A stretch of DNA of 64,000 nt from Haladaptatus salinisoli (GTDB taxonomy: Archaea > Halobacteriota > Halobacteria > Halobacteriales > Haladaptataceae), in assembly GCF_020614375.1 (NCBI RefSeq), contig NZ_CP085327.1, forward strand, positions 2,406,823 through 2,470,822, in the 5' to 3' direction. The notes under the pieces are model-generated. The model was not told the DNA's origin. It saw only the letters and a program-made list of their open reading frames with translations, and ran no database searches. Positions 25,594 to 34,171 of this stretch are shown here, one piece after another. The translations under genes and the position numbers were made by a program. The first letter of the stretch is position 1, and each line of letters begins with the position of its first letter.

Positions 25594-25972
25594 GAGTTCT
25601 CTCGAATGTATCCATTCGTACGACCGGTGGGGTCATATAACGGAACGAGAGTACAGCGAAATTCGAGCTATTTCATAATTTAGATATCCTTTACCGACGT
25701 TTTACGAACGCTTTAAATCCGCTTAGACGTTTTAAAACCGATTTTGGACTAGTTTCTCACGATCGGTCCTGAAAACGTATCGCATCGAATACTCATCGGG
25801 AACTTTCGGCCGACTAGCGACAGCGAAGTGACTCATTCCCGTTCGAGGCAGTTGGCTGGTAGTTCGCGCTCGGTGACCGACTTCGCGGAGCGAACTCCCC
25901 GTCGTTTCGGAGGTGGCGCGAGCGGCGCGTCGCGGCGTCGACGCTCCGCGAACGGATTTGTTTTCGATAGAA
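25594..25972. other. non-coding gap with AT-rich control region
   Basis: No gene is supported. The first 150 bases hold the promoter words of the mini-membrane gene at 25333-25593: TATAACGGA (25636) and TTTAAAACCG (25731). The rest, up to the tRNA gene, is GC-rich, carries only short overlapping frames, and shows no conserved motif that I can identify. Confidence 0.4.
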
Positions 25973-26121
25973 TGCCCGGGGAGGGCTCCGAACCCTCGAT
26001 CTCCGCATGACCCAGGTTCGAGGCGTGGCGGGCCTCACGGGCATGGGAGGTTTCCAAGGCCTGAGCGCCAAATCTCAGAACCCTATGAGTGCGGCGCTAT
26101 GTCCAGCTAAGCCACCCGGGC
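25973..26121 (-). tRNA. elongator tRNA-Met (anticodon CAT) with a 75-nt intron
   Basis: Read on the minus strand, exon 1 (26121-26084) starts GCCCGGGTGGCTTAGC and ends ...CCGCACTCATA. Exon 2 (26008-25973) is A, TGCGG, then the T arm GAGGG-TTCGGAG-CCCTC and acceptor CCCGGGC plus discriminator A. The anticodon stem CCGCA/TGCGG encloses CT-CAT-A-A, with the intron (26083-26009) inserted after position 37. This is the position and length known for the haloarchaeal elongator tRNA-Met intron, removed by the splicing endonuclease at a bulge-helix-bulge. CCA is not encoded. Confidence 0.95.
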
Positions 26122-26317
26122 TCGATTACGGGTAGGGAACTGCCACTCTTTAAAGTTCCCATCTTCACCGATGGAGGGCGTCGGTGAGATGCGTCGACGC
26201 TCCGGCGTCCCGCGGTATCGGTGCGCACGCCCGCCGACTCTCGTCGGCTATCGCACCGGTCATGTTTGTGTCGTATCTACCCGTCGGTTTTAAGATAGGT
26301 GGATGACCATTCCCTGC

Positions 26318-27379
26318 ATGAGCGTTCCGGAAATCGTACAGTCCAGTCTTGGAGACGAACACGTTGCCGCGGAAGTGTCACTTGGCGGTGAGGACGTCCT
26401 CTACGTGACGCCGACGCGGACGCTTATCTATCGGGCCGACGGTCTGCTGAGCGACGAGTCCGTCGAAGAGTATCCGCACGACGCGGAACGAATCGACGTC
26501 TCGGAGGGGCGGCGGAAATCCGCCGTCTCGCTCGACTACGGCATCGACGGCACCGACCAGTTCAAAGTACCGACGAAGCGCCTCCACGACGCCCTCCACC
26601 CGGTCATCGCCGGCGTGTTAAACGCGGCCGGTATCACCGACGCGAACGAACAGGTCATCCAGACGTACCAGTTCAGCGAACTCACGCTCGTGCTCACCAG
26701 CGCCCGCGTCGTGAAACACGTCGGCGAAGCGATCTGGGACGGGGACTTCGAGCAGTTCCACTACGCGGACGTCACGCGCCTCGACGTGGAAGAGGGCAAC
26801 GTCTCCTCGCAGATAATCATCGAAGTCGACGGCCGTCCGCAGCGCATCAAAACGCCGAGCGACCGGACGCGCGAAGTCCGAGAGCGCATCGAGCAGGGGC
26901 TCCTCTCCTACCACGACGTCGGCTCGTACGCGGAGTTCGAGCGGACCGTCGCCCCCGACGAAGAGCCGGAGCCGGAGTCGGATCGGAACGTCTCGTTCGC
27001 CGAGGACGACGACGTGTTCGGCAGCGGCGTCGACCCGCTCGACGCGAACCCGCCCGAACTGGACGAGGAAGGACAGATAATCGAGGAACCCTCCGTCGAC
27101 GCGCTCGACGGAGACGACCTCGCCGCCGAATCGGAACCGGAAATCGGCGGCGAGGACGACGCGCCGGAGTCCGAAGTTTCGGACGACCGCGGTTCGGACT
27201 CCGAAGAGACGACCGGGTTCGCCGACTCGGGATTCGAGTCCGCCAGCGAGAACTTGGACGACTCCACGGAGGCGCAACTCGCGGCGCTCACCGAGGCCGT
27301 CGAGCGACAGAACGAACTGCTCGAACGACAGCAACGCACCGTCGAGCGACTCGTCGAGGAACTCACTCGCGCCCGGTAA
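26318..27379 (+). CDS. DUF7115-like haloarchaeal protein with two PH-like domains and a coiled-coil end
   Basis: The 353-residue acidic product starts MSVPEIVQSSLGDEHVAAEV. It has two similar beta-rich modules (about residues 10-105 and 110-205) of a PH/bPH type: LGGEDVLYVTPTRTLIYRAD in the first and QFSELTLVLTSARVVKHVGE in the second. A long acidic disordered linker follows (about 215-310), then a coiled coil (LTEAVERQNELLERQQRTVE). TATA-like TTTTAAGATA centred near 26290 lies 27 bases before the ATG at 26318, which favours this start over one at 26303. The role is unknown; a soluble sensor or scaffold is inference. Confidence 0.75.
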   Translation: MSVPEIVQSSLGDEHVAAEVSLGGEDVLYVTPTRTLIYRADGLLSDESVEEYPHDAERIDVSEGRRKSAVSLDYGIDGTDQFKVPTKRLHDALHPVIAGVLNAAGITDANEQVIQTYQFSELTLVLTSARVVKHVGEAIWDGDFEQFHYADVTRLDVEEGNVSSQIIIEVDGRPQRIKTPSDRTREVRERIEQGLLSYHDVGSYAEFERTVAPDEEPEPESDRNVSFAEDDDVFGSGVDPLDANPPELDEEGQIIEEPSVDALDGDDLAAESEPEIGGEDDAPESEVSDDRGSDSEETTGFADSGFESASENLDDSTEAQLAALTEAVERQNELLERQQRTVERLVEELTRAR

Positions 27380-27587
27380 TCCGGCAGACACGAACCGTCG
27401 GCGGCGCTCGCTGCGGTGCGGTGGACGCGAGGGGCGCTGGAGGAATGCGTCTATCACGATTCATCCGTCGCACCGGCCTGAGAGGGCAGTATGGAATCAA
27501 CCATCGACCCGCGCAGCTATTGATCTACTTGCGCTCAACGAGCATAAATATAAAAGCACTTTTTAAAGAAGTCGGAGAATTCCGACT

Positions 27588-28118
27588 ATGCCGACGATCA
27601 TCGGGTGCACGCTTCCCGACCCGTATTACAGCACCGTCGAATCTGTCCGAGATGAATTAGTAGATACGTTCGGCGTTGACGAGTATATCAACCCGTTCCC
27701 GCACTTTACGTTGTATCCTCTGGACGACGGTGTCGATATCACGGCGATTGTAACCGCCGTTGAGGCGGCGACGGAAGACCGGTCTCCGTTTTCGGTGCAT
27801 ACCGATGGGATCGGTCTCTTCCCTCAGAATATCGTCTGGCTCCCCGTCGCTAAATCGCCCGAACTCACGGCTCTCCAGTCCGACGTCGCACGGGCGGTTG
27901 GGAGTTTAGGAACGCCGCCGGTCCCGTACTACGAACCGCATCGATGGTTCCCACACGTTGGCTTCGCGGTCGGTGAAGATGAGGAGCAAACCAGTGACAT
28001 CGTTACGTTCCTGCTGGACTACGATTTCGAGTGGGATTTCACCGTAGATAACGTTACAATCACTCGACCGCCCGCCGACGGCGAAAAGTACGAAGTAATG
28101 GCGTCTATCGATCTTTGA
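27588..28118 (+). CDS. 2'-5' RNA ligase-like (2H phosphoesterase) family protein
   Basis: The 176-residue product resembles 2H phosphoesterases of the ThpR/YjcG type. The first signature histidine lies in FPHFTLYPL near residue 40, matching H-x-T-x. The second lies in WFPHVGFAVGE, H-x-G in place of H-x-T/S, so full catalytic competence is not assured. Family members handle 2',5'-cyclic or linear phosphodiesters of RNA or nucleotides. Codon use is visibly less GC-rich than in its neighbours (for example GATGAATTAGTAGATACG), suggesting recent transfer. An AT-rich promoter (ATAAATATAAAAGC near 27543-27556) precedes it. The partner RNA is unknown. Confidence 0.75.
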   Translation: MPTIIGCTLPDPYYSTVESVRDELVDTFGVDEYINPFPHFTLYPLDDGVDITAIVTAVEAATEDRSPFSVHTDGIGLFPQNIVWLPVAKSPELTALQSDVARAVGSLGTPPVPYYEPHRWFPHVGFAVGEDEEQTSDIVTFLLDYDFEWDFTVDNVTITRPPADGEKYEVMASIDL

Positions 28119-28129
28119 ATACGCTATAC

Positions 28130-28340
28130 GGAGAGTGCCTCGTCGAGCGGGACGATGCCGAGCGTTGGAAGCACGCCGACGGAATGGCGAAATATCGGCG
28201 ATGAGGTCGGCCTCCGTTCCGGCAGGTCCGAGGAAAACTCGCGCCGTTTCGGTCGGGTGAGCGCGTCTCGACGTCCACCGAACTAACGGCTGCGAAGTTG
28301 CGAATTTCGACCCGATTACTGGGGGCTACTGGGGTTGCGA
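28130..28340 (-). pseudogene. possible remnant of a small minus-strand gene
   Basis: No intact gene fills the 364 bases between the RNA-ligase-like gene and the DUF5830-like gene. On the minus strand, three fragments in shifting frames could be one decayed protein: RVEIRNFAAVSSVDVETRSP, then ARVFLGPAGTEADLIADIS, then GVLPTLGIVPLDEALSV before a TAG near 28132-28134. The parent family is not recognised. Chance is a real alternative because each fragment is short. Confidence 0.25.
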
Positions 28341-28482
28341 GCGTTCGCTGTCATCGCTCGTGGCCTCCGACTCCCTCGCCGTAAATCGCGCTCTCCGTAC
28401 GTGACACTGCGATCGAGAAGCCGCGCGACCGATGCGCGCATTCGGCACGGTCGCCGGAACTCGTCAGTACGAGCGAATTAAT

Positions 28483-28845
28483 TCACTCGCGCCCGGTGAC
28501 CTTCCGGATGCAGGACGACCCGAACGGACCGTGTTCGCCCGCGTCGAGTTTCATGAAGTAGCCCGTCGAGATTCCCGTTCCGCAGCGCCGGCAGGTAAAA
28601 TCGCCCTCCTTCGTCACCACCTCGCTCTCGAATCGGACGAACCCGCCGCCGCTCGGTCGGACGATACCGTTTTCGCGCTCGATGACGCCTCGCTTTTCGG
28701 CCTCGTCGAGGATGGTTCGCGTCGTCGTCGGATCGGTGGTGATGGTCTCGATGCGGTCTACCGCCTCCGCGACCGACAGTTCGGACCGCTCGAGTTTGCT
28801 CAGCAGTTCGACCCCGAGGGCCACGGGGTCGTCGTCGCCCTCCAT
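28483..28845 (-). CDS. DUF5830-like haloarchaeal protein with a C-terminal zinc ribbon
   Basis: The 120-residue product has a winged-helix-like N-terminal half (VALGVELLSKLERSELSVAE, then TRTILDEAEKRGVIERENGI) and a C-terminal metal site CRRCGTGISTGYFMKLD followed by a late cysteine in GSSCIRKVTG. This matches my recall of the haloarchaeal DUF5830 family. The layout suggests a small DNA-binding or zinc-binding regulator, but no target is known. TATA-like CGTTTAATCC centred near 28872 is 27 bases upstream of the ATG, so the transcript is probably leaderless. Confidence 0.72.
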   Translation of the reverse strand: MEGDDDPVALGVELLSKLERSELSVAEAVDRIETITTDPTTTRTILDEAEKRGVIERENGIVRPSGGGFVRFESEVVTKEGDFTCRRCGTGISTGYFMKLDAGEHGPFGSSCIRKVTGRE

Positions 28846-28931
28846 CGCCTTCGACTCCCACCCGGAGCGGATTAAACGTTGCGCGCACGGGCGGAAAGAA
28901 CTTAACCCTCCCGCCGGCTACCCTCGGAGGA

Positions 28932-29576
28932 ATGGCGCGTGCGCAGATTCGGCGGCAAGTCGTCGGCCTCGCGGCGGTCGCGCTGGTCGTCCTCGCCGGG
29001 CTCGCGCTCTCCCCGGAGGTCGTCTTCCGGCAGGTCGAGCGCGCGACCGCGAATCCCTTCCTCGCCGCCGGGTTCTTCTGCGTCGTCTACCTCGTTCGAC
29101 CCCTGTTCGCGTGGCCGACCTCGGCGGTCGCTGTCGCGGTCGGCTACGTCTACGGCCCGGTCGCCGGATTTCCGCTCGCGCTCGCCGGGACGGTCGCGAG
29201 CGCCTGTCTCCCCTTCGCCGCCGCTCGGTACTTTCGAATCGACGCGGGACCGTTCGGTCGTCTCGGCGCCTCCGGGGAGCGGTTCTTCGACGCGACCGGC
29301 GACCTTCGCGGGATGGTCGCCTCGCGCCTCGCGCCGGCCCCGTCCGACCCCGTCTCGGCGGCGGCGGGACTCTCCGGCGTCCCGTGGCGCGCGTTCGTGC
29401 TCGGCACCGCGCTCGGCGAGGTACCGTGGACGGCCGCGGCGGTGCTGGCCGGCGGTTCGCTCGACGTGCTCTCGGTCGGCCGACTGAGCAAGAACTGGTG
29501 GCTCGTCGTCGCCGCCGCGGTCGCGGCGCTGCTGTTGGTCGCCAAACCCGCCCGCGAAGCGCTGCGGCGGGCGTAA
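28932..29576 (+). CDS. TVP38/TMEM64 family (VTT domain) membrane protein
   Basis: The 214-residue product has six hydrophobic segments and the VTT/SNARE-associated domain: FLAAGFFCVVYLVRPLFAWP, VAVGYVYGPVAGFPLALAGT and a conserved re-entrant region ending in GTALGEVPWTAAAVLAGG. TVP38/DedA-type proteins are thought to move or scramble lipids and ions. The start has GGAGG five bases before the ATG, which is unusual for this genome, and a TATA-like element near 28905. It is divergent from the DUF5830-like gene with an 86-base shared promoter region. Confidence 0.85.
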   Translation: MARAQIRRQVVGLAAVALVVLAGLALSPEVVFRQVERATANPFLAAGFFCVVYLVRPLFAWPTSAVAVAVGYVYGPVAGFPLALAGTVASACLPFAAARYFRIDAGPFGRLGASGERFFDATGDLRGMVASRLAPAPSDPVSAAAGLSGVPWRAFVLGTALGEVPWTAAAVLAGGSLDVLSVGRLSKNWWLVVAAAVAALLLVAKPAREALRRA

Positions 29577-29699
29577 TCACCAGAAATTGTCCGAGCAGTC
29601 GTAGACGACCCCGTGCCGGGGACATACGTACTTGCAGTGACGCCGGTACATCGACTCCTCGCAGAGCGGACAGGGTCGTCCTCGCGGCTTCTCGGCCAT
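29577..29699 (-). CDS. 40-residue zinc-finger micro-protein
   Basis: This short gene encodes MAEKPRGRPCPLCEESMYRR followed by HCKYVCPRHGVVYDCSDNFW. The paired cysteines C-P-L-C, C-K-Y-V-C and the H-G...D-C spacing make a compact treble-clef or zinc-ribbon site. Very similar tiny proteins are conserved across haloarchaea as so-called zinc-finger micro-proteins, although the specific family name is not recalled with certainty. The stop codon abuts the stop of the VTT gene on the other strand. A nucleic-acid or protein-binding role is inferred. Confidence 0.75.
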   Translation of the reverse strand: MAEKPRGRPCPLCEESMYRRHCKYVCPRHGVVYDCSDNFW

Positions 29700-29745
29700 G
29701 CGTTACGCTACCGCCCGCGAGTCGCTTGACTGTTTCCACCCCCGC

Positions 29746-30990
29746 TCAGGGCGAAAACCACCGGTCTCTCACCAGCAGTACGCCGCCCGCTATCCAGAGG
29801 ACGACCGCGACGATGACCGAGAGGACGTGGAGCTCCGAAATCCAGAACGGGAGCGAGACGACGTGACGAGCCCCGGTGAGGAGCGTGGACAGGACGGGGA
29901 CCTCCACGTTGCGGTTTCCGAGGACGTTGTACCCGTTCTCGGTACCGTAGGGTTCCCCGAACGATTCGCCGTACGGAACGCGGTCGGCCTCGTACGGCAG
30001 ATCCGGAACTCGATAGCTACTCACAAGGCTCCCGTTTCTCGTTATCTCGACCACGCGGTTGTTTCGACTGTCGGTGATGAGCGTGTTTCCGTTCGGCAGG
30101 CGGTCGGCGTCGCGGGGCCAGTCGAGCACGATGCCGTCCGCCTCGTACACGGTCCACGCCTCCTCCCAGCGCCCCGTCGACTCGTTTTTGTGGAGTTCGA
30201 CGACCCGATGGTTCTCGGAGTCGGCGACGAGCACCGCTCCGTCGCCGAGCCAGTGCGGGTTGTGTTGCTTGTTGAGGAGCGACGGGTCGCGGTTCTTATT
30301 TATCACCTCGACCACGCCCTTGCCGCGCTCCACGATGACCAGTTGGTTCGTGTTCCGGACGGAGACGAGATACCGTCCCTTGCCGATTCGGTCCACGTCG
30401 TTGATGTGGAGCCAGTCGGTCTTCGTCGGGTCGGGCGGCGCGTCGTAGTACTGACTCGCGTTCCAGACCCACGTCTGCTTCCCGGTGGTCAGGTTGAGCG
30501 CGTAGATGCTCTCGTACTCCATGTCCGCGACCAGTAACTCGCCGTTGGGGAGCATCTCCGCGTCGTGAACCTCGCTGTCCTCCCGCGTTCGAACCGGATA
30601 GCTCCACTGTCCGACTATCTTCGGTTTCCCCTTCGTGTCGATGAACCGGACCCCGGTTCGCTTGCAGGGCGGGTCGAACTGGCCGCACCGCTTGTACAGG
30701 CCGTCGGCGAACGTCGCCAGTACGGTTCCGTTTTCGAGCTTCGACACGCCCTGATAGCTGATGGCGTTCCCGATGGTCCACAGCTGGCTCCCGTTGCTGG
30801 CGAGCGCGGTCACGTTGCCGCCCCACCCCGGCCCCTGCACGCCGACCAGCATCGTGGTGTTGTCCGCTCGCGTCGGTGCCTTGTTCGTGTTCGGTGCGAA
30901 CGCCCACCCAGCGCCGAAGGTCAGTCCGACGAGTAGCAAACCCGTGAGGATGAGTACGACCCCCCGCGACGCGTTACTCCGTAATTCCAT
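29746..30990 (-). CDS. arylsulfotransferase-family membrane-anchored beta-propeller protein
   Basis: The 414-residue product has an N-terminal helix (residues 10-30, VVLILTGLLLVGLTFGAGWA), an extracytoplasmic six-bladed propeller and a C-terminal helix (VLSVIVAVVLWIAGGVLLV). Repeated NHL/ASST phrases include HDAEMLPNGELLVADMEYE, WLHINDVDRIGKGRYLVSVR, NPHWLGDGAVLVADSENHRV and DADRLPNGNTLITDSRNNRV. Bacterial ASST transfers sulfate between phenols through a histidine; the histidine-containing HINDVD and HNPHW phrases are present, but activity is not certain. It is a single gene. Confidence 0.85.
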   Translation of the reverse strand: MELRSNASRGVVLILTGLLLVGLTFGAGWAFAPNTNKAPTRADNTTMLVGVQGPGWGGNVTALASNGSQLWTIGNAISYQGVSKLENGTVLATFADGLYKRCGQFDPPCKRTGVRFIDTKGKPKIVGQWSYPVRTREDSEVHDAEMLPNGELLVADMEYESIYALNLTTGKQTWVWNASQYYDAPPDPTKTDWLHINDVDRIGKGRYLVSVRNTNQLVIVERGKGVVEVINKNRDPSLLNKQHNPHWLGDGAVLVADSENHRVVELHKNESTGRWEEAWTVYEADGIVLDWPRDADRLPNGNTLITDSRNNRVVEITRNGSLVSSYRVPDLPYEADRVPYGESFGEPYGTENGYNVLGNRNVEVPVLSTLLTGARHVVSLPFWISELHVLSVIVAVVLWIAGGVLLVRDRWFSP

Positions 30991-31093
30991 CCCTCCCTTG
31001 TCCCCCGATTTAGTTAATCCTCTCAGTCAAAGGATGTGACTGTACTTGTCAGTTCCGGCCGTCGGACGCGAAAAATGGAACGCTACGATTGCG

Positions 31094-34000
31094 TTACGAG
31101 CACTCGCTCCAGCCGCAGGATTCGCAGGTCTTACAGCCTTCCGAGAAGTACAGCGAGAGCGATCCGCAGGTGGGACACTCGGGACTCTCCCCGGCGTCGA
31201 TGAGCGACTGGGAGGCGTCTTTCGTCTCGACCGCCCCGCCGTCCGTCTCCGTGTCGTCCGCCGTCTCTTCGAGCGTCACCTGTTGCGGGTACGCGGCCTT
31301 CTCGATTTCCCCGTCGAGGTAGCGCCGCATCGCCACGCCGATGGCGTCCGGGATGGAGTTTATCTGCTCGCCCTTGTCCCACGCGACCTTCGGACTGCGG
31401 ATGCCCTGCAAGTCGGCGGCGATCTCGTTCGGGTCGACGCCCGACCGGAGCGCGTAGCTGATGACCTTCGCCAGCGCCTCCGTGAAGGAGTTGGTGAACC
31501 CGCCGGAGTTGCCGATGGTGGCGAACAGTTCGAACGGTTCGCCGGCCTCGTCCTCGTTGATGTTGACGTACATCTTGCCGTAGCCGGTGTCGATGCGCTG
31601 GGTCACGCCGTGGAGCACGTCCGGGCGCGGACGCTCCTTCGCGTAGGCGCCGCCCGTCACGCCGTCCTCCGCCAGACTGGAGAGTTCGCCGCCGAGCGCG
31701 GCCTGCACTTCCTCGTTCTCGATGAAGCTCTCGATGCCGCCGAACACGTCCTCGATCTGTTCCGCGATGGTCGCCGCGGCCTCGTCCTCGTCGGCGAACT
31801 CGGCGTTGTCGGCGCGCGTGGTGAGCACCTGCTTCGAGCGGGTGCCGTCGCGGTAGACCGTGACGCCCTTTCCGCCGTGGTCGTAGATGTAGCGGTACAC
31901 CTCGTCCATGTCCTCCTTGGTCGCGGAGTTCGGGAAGTTGCAGGTCTTCGAGATGGCCGAGTCGACGCCCTGCTGGCAGGCGCACTGCACCGCGGCGTGT
32001 TGCTTGCCGGTCAGGTCGCCCGTCACGACGAACAGTTCGCCGATGGCGTCCGGGACGGTTTCCAGTCCCTCGACGCCCGAGAACTCGTTTTGCGCCATCT
32101 GTTCCTGGGCCTCTTCCTTGACCGCCTCGACGTCGATGTCGTTCGCCTCCAGCGTCCGGAGGAAGTAGTCGTCGAACTCCACGAGCATCTCGTCGCCCTG
32201 CACGTCGTCGGAGACGTTCTTGTAGTAGGCGACGTTGTAGATGGGTTCGCAACCGCCCGTGGTGTTGCCGACCATCGAAGTCGTGCCGGTCGGCGCGATG
32301 GTCGTCGTGTTGTGGTTGCGGATCGGGAAGCCTTCCTTCCACTTCTGGGGGTTGAGTCCGGTCTGGTGCTCGAACCACTCGGGGTAGTCGGTGGGGTTCG
32401 CGTACTTCGAGTCCGACCAGTCGTTGAACGACCCGCGCTCCTCGGCGAGTTCGTGGGACGCCCACTTCGACTCGTGGTTGATGTGGGTCATCAACTGCCG
32501 GGCGATTTCGTTGCCCTCGTCGCTGCCGTAGCGGACGCCGAGTTGGATGTACAACTGGGCCAGCCCCATGATGCCCAGCCCTATCTTCCGCATATCCCGG
32601 ACCTTCTGCTCAATCTTCTCGACCGGGAAGTCGGACATCGTGACGACGTTCTCGAGGAACCGCGTCCCCCACTCGATGCGGTGGTCGAACTCCTCCCAGT
32701 CGACGGCGTCCCGGAGGAACGCGTCGACGGCCTCGGAGAGCGACTCGTAGTTGTCGCCGTTCTCCTCGTACCAGACGCGCCAGTCCGGCGCGTCGAGGTC
32801 GGCGACCGTCGAGAGGTTGATGTGGCCGAGGTTGCAGGCCTCGTACTCCTCGAGCGGCTGCTCGCCGCACGGATTCGTCGCCAGAATCCGGTGGTCGGGG
32901 TGTTTCTCCACGTCGAAGGAGTGTTCCTTGTTCACCCGTTCGAGGTAGATGACGCCGGGTTCGCCGTTCTCCCACGCCCCTTCGACGATGCGGTTCCAGA
33001 GGACCTTCGCGGGAATCGAGAGCACCTCGCCCGCCTCGACGTACTCGCCGAGGCCGAACATGTCGTAGAGTTCCTTCGTGTGCTCGGTGGCGACGTGCGG
33101 TTCCTCGGTGCGCGGGTTGGTGAAGACGAACTCCTCGTCCTCGTAGAGCGCCTCCATGAAGCCGTCCGTGACGCCGACGGAGATGTTGAAGTTGGAGAGG
33201 TGCCCCTCGGCGGCGTTCCGGAGGTGCTTCGGGACGCGCCCCTCCTCGTCGATGAGTTCGCGGGCCTCTTCGAGCGCCTCCTTGAACGACGTGTGCGTGT
33301 AGTCGTCGGGGTCGTTCAGGCGGAGGCTGTTGGCGAGGCTCACGTCCTTGTTCTTCGCGTGGATGAACTGGATGATGTCGGGGTGGGAGACGCGCATGAC
33401 GCCCATCTGCGCGCCGCGCCGCGCCCCGCCCTGCGCGATGGTCTCGCACATCTGGTCGTACGTCCGCATGAACGTGATGGGACCGGACGCGATGCCGCCC
33501 GTCGAACCCACGGCGTCGCCGTACGGTCGGAGTCGCCAGAAGGCGTAGCCCATGCCGCCGCCGGACTGGAACACCTCGGCGGCCTCCTTCGCGGTCTGGT
33601 GGATGTCGGTGATGTCGTCGTCAGGCGAGTCGACGAAACACGCGGAGAGCTGCTGGAGTTCGTCGCCCGCGTTCATCAGCGTCGGCGAGTTCGGGACGAA
33701 CGATAGCTGCTCCATCAGGTCGCGGAACTCGTCTCGAACCGACTCCACGTGTTCGCGGATGTCGTCGGGGAGTTCGGGGACGACGGTGTCGTAGGCGAAC
33801 TTGTTGACGTTGTAGACCGTGAGCGTCGTCTCCGCCTCGTCGTCCGCCGCGGTTCCCTTTCCGAACACCTCGGCCGCGAGTTCGTCCCGACGGGGGTGGT
33901 CGGGCTTCAGCTGGTCGGGGGTTACCGTGACGTCGACGCCCCGATTCTCGGCCTCGTAGACCGCTTCCGCGAGCGCGATGTTCTCGGCGACGCGGGGGAA

Positions 34001-34171
34001 CAGTTCCTCCTGGGTCTCGACGAGGTTCCCGTCCGCGTCCTTCCGGAGGTATCGCGCCGGGAGGATGTTGTGGTACGCGTTGCCCGTCATTCGGTCTTCG
34101 AGGGTTGCCCCCTCGGTGCGCTTGACCGGGAGGGTGACCTCGTCGGCGTCCGTCTCGTGCGCGCCGCTCAT
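31094..34171 (-). CDS. nrdJ: adenosylcobalamin-dependent (class II) ribonucleotide reductase
   Basis: The 1025-residue enzyme reduces ribonucleotides for DNA synthesis, using B12 to form the thiyl radical. Redox C178 is in QQLSACFVDSPDDD, the radical-site motif is NPCGEQPLEEYEACNLGHIN, and the phosphate-binding APTGTTSMVGNTTGG is intact. The C-terminus carries a four-cysteine ribbon and redox tail (CPTCGSLSLYFSEGCKTCES, CGWSECS). No NrdA-type partner subunit gene lies nearby, in line with class II. Upstream, 34172-34553 holds no gene; AT-rich words near 34275-34300 suggest a promoter about 80-100 bases before the ATG and a leadered mRNA. Confidence 0.95.
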   Translation of the reverse strand: MSGAHETDADEVTLPVKRTEGATLEDRMTGNAYHNILPARYLRKDADGNLVETQEELFPRVAENIALAEAVYEAENRGVDVTVTPDQLKPDHPRRDELAAEVFGKGTAADDEAETTLTVYNVNKFAYDTVVPELPDDIREHVESVRDEFRDLMEQLSFVPNSPTLMNAGDELQQLSACFVDSPDDDITDIHQTAKEAAEVFQSGGGMGYAFWRLRPYGDAVGSTGGIASGPITFMRTYDQMCETIAQGGARRGAQMGVMRVSHPDIIQFIHAKNKDVSLANSLRLNDPDDYTHTSFKEALEEARELIDEEGRVPKHLRNAAEGHLSNFNISVGVTDGFMEALYEDEEFVFTNPRTEEPHVATEHTKELYDMFGLGEYVEAGEVLSIPAKVLWNRIVEGAWENGEPGVIYLERVNKEHSFDVEKHPDHRILATNPCGEQPLEEYEACNLGHINLSTVADLDAPDWRVWYEENGDNYESLSEAVDAFLRDAVDWEEFDHRIEWGTRFLENVVTMSDFPVEKIEQKVRDMRKIGLGIMGLAQLYIQLGVRYGSDEGNEIARQLMTHINHESKWASHELAEERGSFNDWSDSKYANPTDYPEWFEHQTGLNPQKWKEGFPIRNHNTTTIAPTGTTSMVGNTTGGCEPIYNVAYYKNVSDDVQGDEMLVEFDDYFLRTLEANDIDVEAVKEEAQEQMAQNEFSGVEGLETVPDAIGELFVVTGDLTGKQHAAVQCACQQGVDSAISKTCNFPNSATKEDMDEVYRYIYDHGGKGVTVYRDGTRSKQVLTTRADNAEFADEDEAAATIAEQIEDVFGGIESFIENEEVQAALGGELSSLAEDGVTGGAYAKERPRPDVLHGVTQRIDTGYGKMYVNINEDEAGEPFELFATIGNSGGFTNSFTEALAKVISYALRSGVDPNEIAADLQGIRSPKVAWDKGEQINSIPDAIGVAMRRYLDGEIEKAAYPQQVTLEETADDTETDGGAVETKDASQSLIDAGESPECPTCGSLSLYFSEGCKTCESCGWSECS

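Noticed and set aside
26009..26083. tRNA-Met intron as a box C/D guide RNA
   Set aside because: No clear C, D, C' and D' boxes could be placed by eye; only the splicing motif is supported.
31046..33706. 886-residue plus-strand frame opposite nrdJ
   Set aside because: Shadow of the reductase gene, composed of repetitive Val/Arg/Leu/Asp without domains.
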